Both the position numbers and the translations under genes were made by a program. The notes beneath the pieces were generated by a model. The model was not told the origin of the DNA. It made no database searches and saw only the letters and a program-made list of their open reading frames with translations. Of a stretch of DNA of 64,000 nt, positions 61,402 to 64,000 are shown in pieces. This DNA comes from Kribbella italica (GTDB lineage Bacteria; Actinomycetota; Actinomycetes; Propionibacteriales; Kribbellaceae): assembly GCF_014205135.1 (NCBI RefSeq), contig NZ_JACHMY010000001.1, forward strand, positions 5,642,001 to 5,706,000, given 5' to 3'. Every line of letters begins with the position of its first letter. The stretch's first letter is position 1.

Positions 61402-62465
61402 CCCTGCGCGCGGACCTGCACGTACGCCGTACCGGCTTCGAACTGGCGCTGGACCTGACCGTCGAACCGGGCGAGGTCGTCGCCGTGCTCGGCCCGAACG
61501 GCGCCGGCAAGACCACCGCCCTGCGCGCGATCGCCGGTCTGCTCCCCGTCGACGCCGGGCGGATCACCCTCGACGGCAAGGTCTGGGACGAGCCGCCGCG
61601 GACCTTCCTGTCCGCCGACCAGCGCCCGATCGGCGTCGTGTTCCAGGACTACTTGCTCTTCAATCACCTGAGCTCCCTGGAGAACGTCGCCTTCGGCCTG
61701 CGGGCGCGCGGCGTCGACAAGCGCACCGCCCGCGCCGAAGCCGCCCAATGGCTGGACACCGTCGGCCTCACGGACCAGGCCAAGTCGCGTCCTCGGTCTC
61801 TCTCCGGCGGCCAGGCCCAGCGCGTTGCCCTTGCCCGAGCGCTGGCGACCCAGCCTGACCTCCTCCTCCTGGACGAGCCCCTGGCCGCCCTCGACGCCGG
61901 CACCACGCTCCACATCCGCGCCGAGCTCGGCCAGCACCTCGACCGGTACGAGGGCCGTACTCTCCTGGTCACCCACGACCCGCTGGACGCGATGGTCCTG
62001 GCCGACCGCCTGGTCATCATCGAGAACGGCGAGGTGGTCCAGGAAGGCTCACCCAGCGAGGTCGCCCACCGCCCTCGCACCGACTACGTGGCTCACCTCG
62101 TCGGCCTCAACCTCTACCGAGGCACCGCCGACGGCACGACGGTCCACTTGACCGACGGCGGCAAGGTCACCATCGCGACCCCGGCGACCGGCGCGGTCCA
62201 CGTCGCCTTCCCGCCGTCCGCCATCAGTCTCTATCCCGAGCACCCCACCGGCAGCCCCCGCAACACCTGGCCGGTTGTCGTCACCAGCGTCGAGCAGCAC
62301 GCCCACACCGTCCGCGTCCGCCTCACCCCCGCCGACGGCTCCTCCGCTCCCACCAATCTCCTGACCGACGTCACCCCGGCCGCCGTCGCCGAGCTCTCCC
62401 TCACCCCTGGCCGCCCGCTCTGGGCCACCCTCAAGGCCACCGAGACCCAGACCTACCCGAGCTGA
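61398..62465 (+). CDS. modC: Molybdate ABC transporter ATP-binding protein
   Basis: A 355-residue ATPase. Walker A GPNGAGKT (about 34-41), Q-loop VFQDYLLF, signature LSGGQAQR, Walker B LLLLDEP and the H-loop VTHDP are intact. A C-terminal TOBE-like domain (about 280-355) probably gives feedback inhibition by molybdate. It overlaps modB by 4 bp and completes the regulator-modABC operon. Confidence 0.94.
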   Translation: MTLRADLHVRRTGFELALDLTVEPGEVVAVLGPNGAGKTTALRAIAGLLPVDAGRITLDGKVWDEPPRTFLSADQRPIGVVFQDYLLFNHLSSLENVAFGLRARGVDKRTARAEAAQWLDTVGLTDQAKSRPRSLSGGQAQRVALARALATQPDLLLLDEPLAALDAGTTLHIRAELGQHLDRYEGRTLLVTHDPLDAMVLADRLVIIENGEVVQEGSPSEVAHRPRTDYVAHLVGLNLYRGTADGTTVHLTDGGKVTIATPATGAVHVAFPPSAISLYPEHPTGSPRNTWPVVVTSVEQHAHTVRVRLTPADGSSAPTNLLTDVTPAAVAELSLTPGRPLWATLKATETQTYPS

Positions 62466-62543
62466 CTCCGCGGCTTGTTGCCTGATGCAACGGCGTGGAC
62501 GACGGATACTGGTGGTCCGGGTCGTCGTCGGAGGGGGAGCGTT

Positions 62544-63497
62544 GTGAGCGTGCCGAGTGTCGGGTGGCAGGAAGTCGTCGGGGCCGACGAGGAGGAACGC
62601 CACCGGCGGCAGGCGGAGCTGTTCGTCGCGATGCAGGCGCGCAAGTCGGACAAGTACGGGACCGGGCGGGCGCTGCACCGCAAGCAGGTGGCGGCGCTGC
62701 GGGCGACGTTGACGGTGCCGGGCGACCTGCCGGAGTACGCGCGGCAAGGGCTGTTCCGGGTGCCGGAGAAGTACGACGTGTGGGTGCGGCTGTCGAACGG
62801 CGGCTTCAACCGCGCGGCGGACGTCGTACCGGATATTCGTGGGTTCTCGCTGAAGGTGCTCGGCGTGAGTGGGCCGGCGGCGCTGGGCGGCGAGGCGGTG
62901 AGCCAGGACTTCGCGCTGATCAACCACGAGCGGTTCAGCTCCGCGACCAGCGAGGACTTCAGCAAGGTCGTCACCACGGCCGGGCAGACGACAGGACGGC
63001 TGCTGCTCAGCGTGGCCCAGCAGCCTGGACTGATTCCCCGCCTGAAGGCCGTCTCGACCGCGCTCAAGGAGCCGTTCTCCGGCTTCGCCACCCAGGACTT
63101 CTTCAGCGCGGCACCGATCACGTTCGGCCCGTACGCCGCCCGCGTGCGGCTCCGCGCGCTGGCCGGCTACCCGAACCCGGGCGCCGTGGACTGGGCCGCC
63201 GACGTCTACGACCGGCTCGCCACCGCCCCGCTCGACTACGACGTCCAGGTGCAGTTCTTCGTCGACGAGGAGCACACCCCGATCGAGGACGCCTCGGTCG
63301 TCTGGGACGCGCCGTACGAGACCGTCGGCCGGTTGACCATCGGGCGGCAGAAGCCGGACGAGGCGTTCGCCGCGGAGGTCGAGTCGGCCGTCTTCGACCC
63401 GTGGAGCGCGATGGCCGAGCACCGTCCGCTGGGTGAGGTGATGCGGGCCCGGAAGGTCGCGTACTTCGCGAGCCAGCAGCACCGCCAAGCGACCTAG
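62544..63497 (+). CDS. Catalase-fold family protein
   Basis: A 317-residue protein related to small catalase-like haem enzymes. A candidate distal His lies in GRALHRKQ (His45). It also has YDVWVRLSNGGFNRAADVVPDIRGFSLKVLGV, QDFALINHERF and FFSAAPITFGPYAARVR. The proximal haem Tyr region of true catalases is not obvious, so peroxidase-type activity, or binding only, is possible. The GTG at 62544 follows GGAGGGGGA. It stands alone between modC and the LanKC region. Some members of this group are lipoxygenase partners or allene-oxide-synthase-like; the function is not assigned. Confidence 0.7.
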   Translation: MSVPSVGWQEVVGADEEERHRRQAELFVAMQARKSDKYGTGRALHRKQVAALRATLTVPGDLPEYARQGLFRVPEKYDVWVRLSNGGFNRAADVVPDIRGFSLKVLGVSGPAALGGEAVSQDFALINHERFSSATSEDFSKVVTTAGQTTGRLLLSVAQQPGLIPRLKAVSTALKEPFSGFATQDFFSAAPITFGPYAARVRLRALAGYPNPGAVDWAADVYDRLATAPLDYDVQVQFFVDEEHTPIEDASVVWDAPYETVGRLTIGRQKPDEAFAAEVESAVFDPWSAMAEHRPLGEVMRARKVAYFASQQHRQAT

Positions 63498-63563
63498 AGA
63501 GGTCTCACGATCAAATCCATGCAAAGTTACGTCCTGTTACCTGGCTGGCACGCATCGACATGA
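63495..63563 (+). repeat. Decayed copy of the lanKC ribosome site and start
   Basis: AGAGAGG, GATC, CCATG and AAAGTTACG at 63497-63534 recur in the same order at 63716-63752, the true lanKC start. The old copy reads MQSYVLLPGWHAST and stops at 63563; the live one reads MESYELYCLAD. A partial duplication or translated leader is implied. Confidence 0.55.
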
Positions 63564-63666
63564 TGTAACGGCGCTTTCCCCGCTCAAAGTGACGTCGACG
63601 TAACAAAGAGTGTTTACTTACTCACTCGTAGCACATGAGTTCTTCACAGTCGACTGATGACGTCAT
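63526..63666 (+). promoter_or_regulatory. Regulatory region upstream of lanKC
   Basis: Direct GTTAC repeats with 10-bp period (63526-63530, 63536-63540), then inverted GTAAC copies at 63565-63569 and 63600-63604, and the 10-bp palindrome ATGACGTCAT at 63657-63666. Likely transcription-factor sites; factor unknown. Confidence 0.45.
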
Positions 63667-63738
63667 GCACTACGCCGACCCCTCTCCCCCCGCCCAAGAT
63701 TCTCCGGGGCAACCACGAGAGAGGGGGATCGAACCGCC

Positions 63739-64000
63739 ATGGAAAGTTACGAGCTGTACTGCCTGGCCGACCGGCGGTTCTACGACTCTCCCTCCACCGC
63801 CGAGGGTCAGCCGGACTTCGCCCTCGCCTCCCGGGAGGTCCCGGCCGGCTGGGAGCACGTGCCCGGCGAGATGTGGATGCACTACGCGCCGAGCGGCCTG
63901 GAGCTGCCGGCCCAGGGCTGGAAGATCCACGTCTCGGCCGGCCTCGCCGACGCCGAGCGGACGCTCGAGGTCGTCTGGGACTACTGCGTCCCCCGCGGCA
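63739..64000 (+). CDS. Class III lanthipeptide synthetase LanKC, N-terminal part (cut by window edge)
   Basis: The first 87 codons of a protein matching the N-terminus of LanKC/RamC-type synthetases: MESYELYCLADRRFYDSP, WMHYAPSGLELPAQGWKIHVSA, then DAERTLEVVWDYCVPRG. LanKC fuses a phospho-Ser/Thr lyase, a Ser/Thr kinase and a zinc-less cyclase domain, and installs lanthionine or labionin rings in a precursor peptide. The ATG at 63739 has GAGAGAGGGGG upstream. No precursor peptide is visible in the window, so it should lie beyond the right edge, probably with an ABC exporter. Confidence 0.88.
   Translation, partial: MESYELYCLADRRFYDSPSTAEGQPDFALASREVPAGWEHVPGEMWMHYAPSGLELPAQGWKIHVSAGLADAERTLEVVWDYCVPRG

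Noticed and set aside
63519..63563. Short ORF before lanKC as lanthipeptide precursor
   Set aside because: Only 14 codons, without Cys or an S-x-x-S motif; its similarity to the lanKC start explains it better.

Overview
The window is 64 kb of high-GC DNA with dense genes, frequent GTG/TTG starts and many 4-bp ATGA/GTGA overlaps. It reads as the chromosome of a filamentous-type actinobacterium. Gene order (panC-nadB-nadC-coaX; folE-folP-folB-folK next to ftsH-hpt-tilS-dacB-ppa; a solitary nuoD beside a MidA-type methyltransferase) matches the conserved core of Streptomyces and Kribbella relatives. A Kribbella-like Propionibacteriales member is my best guess, but no rRNA is present to confirm it. 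I saw no tRNA, rRNA, CRISPR array, transposase or prophage.

Layout. 1-4.4 kb: a family of secreted beta-sandwich proteins (a lipoprotein paralogue cut by the left edge, then three tandem copies, one frameshifted), interrupted by a small F420/FMN-type flavoprotein. 4.5-6.4 kb: a multicopper oxidase coupled to a four-helix membrane protein. 6.6-11.7 kb: the pantothenate/NAD operon, with a 155-bp palindromic element between nadC and coaX. 11.8-16.5 kb: a 2H phosphoesterase, a MidA/NDUFAF7-like methyltransferase, two bacterial-PH-domain membrane proteins and a lone NuoD homologue. 16.6-18.3 kb: a hipBA toxin-antitoxin operon. 18.5-20.4 kb: a duplicated pair of secreted proteins that share an upstream repeat. 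20.5-29 kb: the folate operon with a secreted streptogrisin-type protease inside it, then ftsH. 29-33.8 kb: hpt, tilS, a zincin, dacB and divergent ppa.

33.9-45.3 kb is a looser region of regulators and exported proteins: a MerR protein, an SlpD-like peptidase, a HAAS-type membrane protein, an unrecognised 57-aa ORF, an NlpC/P60 hydrolase with a structured leader, an exported EEP nuclease/phosphatase, a beta-propeller, a BASS transporter, a ThuA-lectin protein, and an XRE regulator divergent from an SDR. 45.3-53.6 kb holds efflux and regulatory units: TetR-DHA2, a decayed MarR head-to-head with a glycosyltransferase, MarR-MFS, an orphan FtsX-type permease and a TetR. 53.7-62.5 kb holds fbiC (F420 biosynthesis), an acyl-CoA oxidase and a molybdate operon (HTH-TOBE regulator, modA, modB, modC). 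The right edge has a catalase-fold gene and the 5' end of a class III lanthipeptide synthetase (LanKC), whose start region is preceded by a decayed copy of itself.

Three genes tie to F420 chemistry (fbiC, the zincin and possibly the first flavoprotein). Several genes appear leaderless: a TANNNT-type -10 box lies 6-8 bp before the start codon. The most interesting leads are the LanKC start duplication, the 155-bp palindrome over the coaX ribosome site, a pantothenate kinase lacking its first active-site Asp, the NuoD/methyltransferase pairing, the tandem secreted family, and the MarR/glycosyltransferase pair with overlapping start codons.
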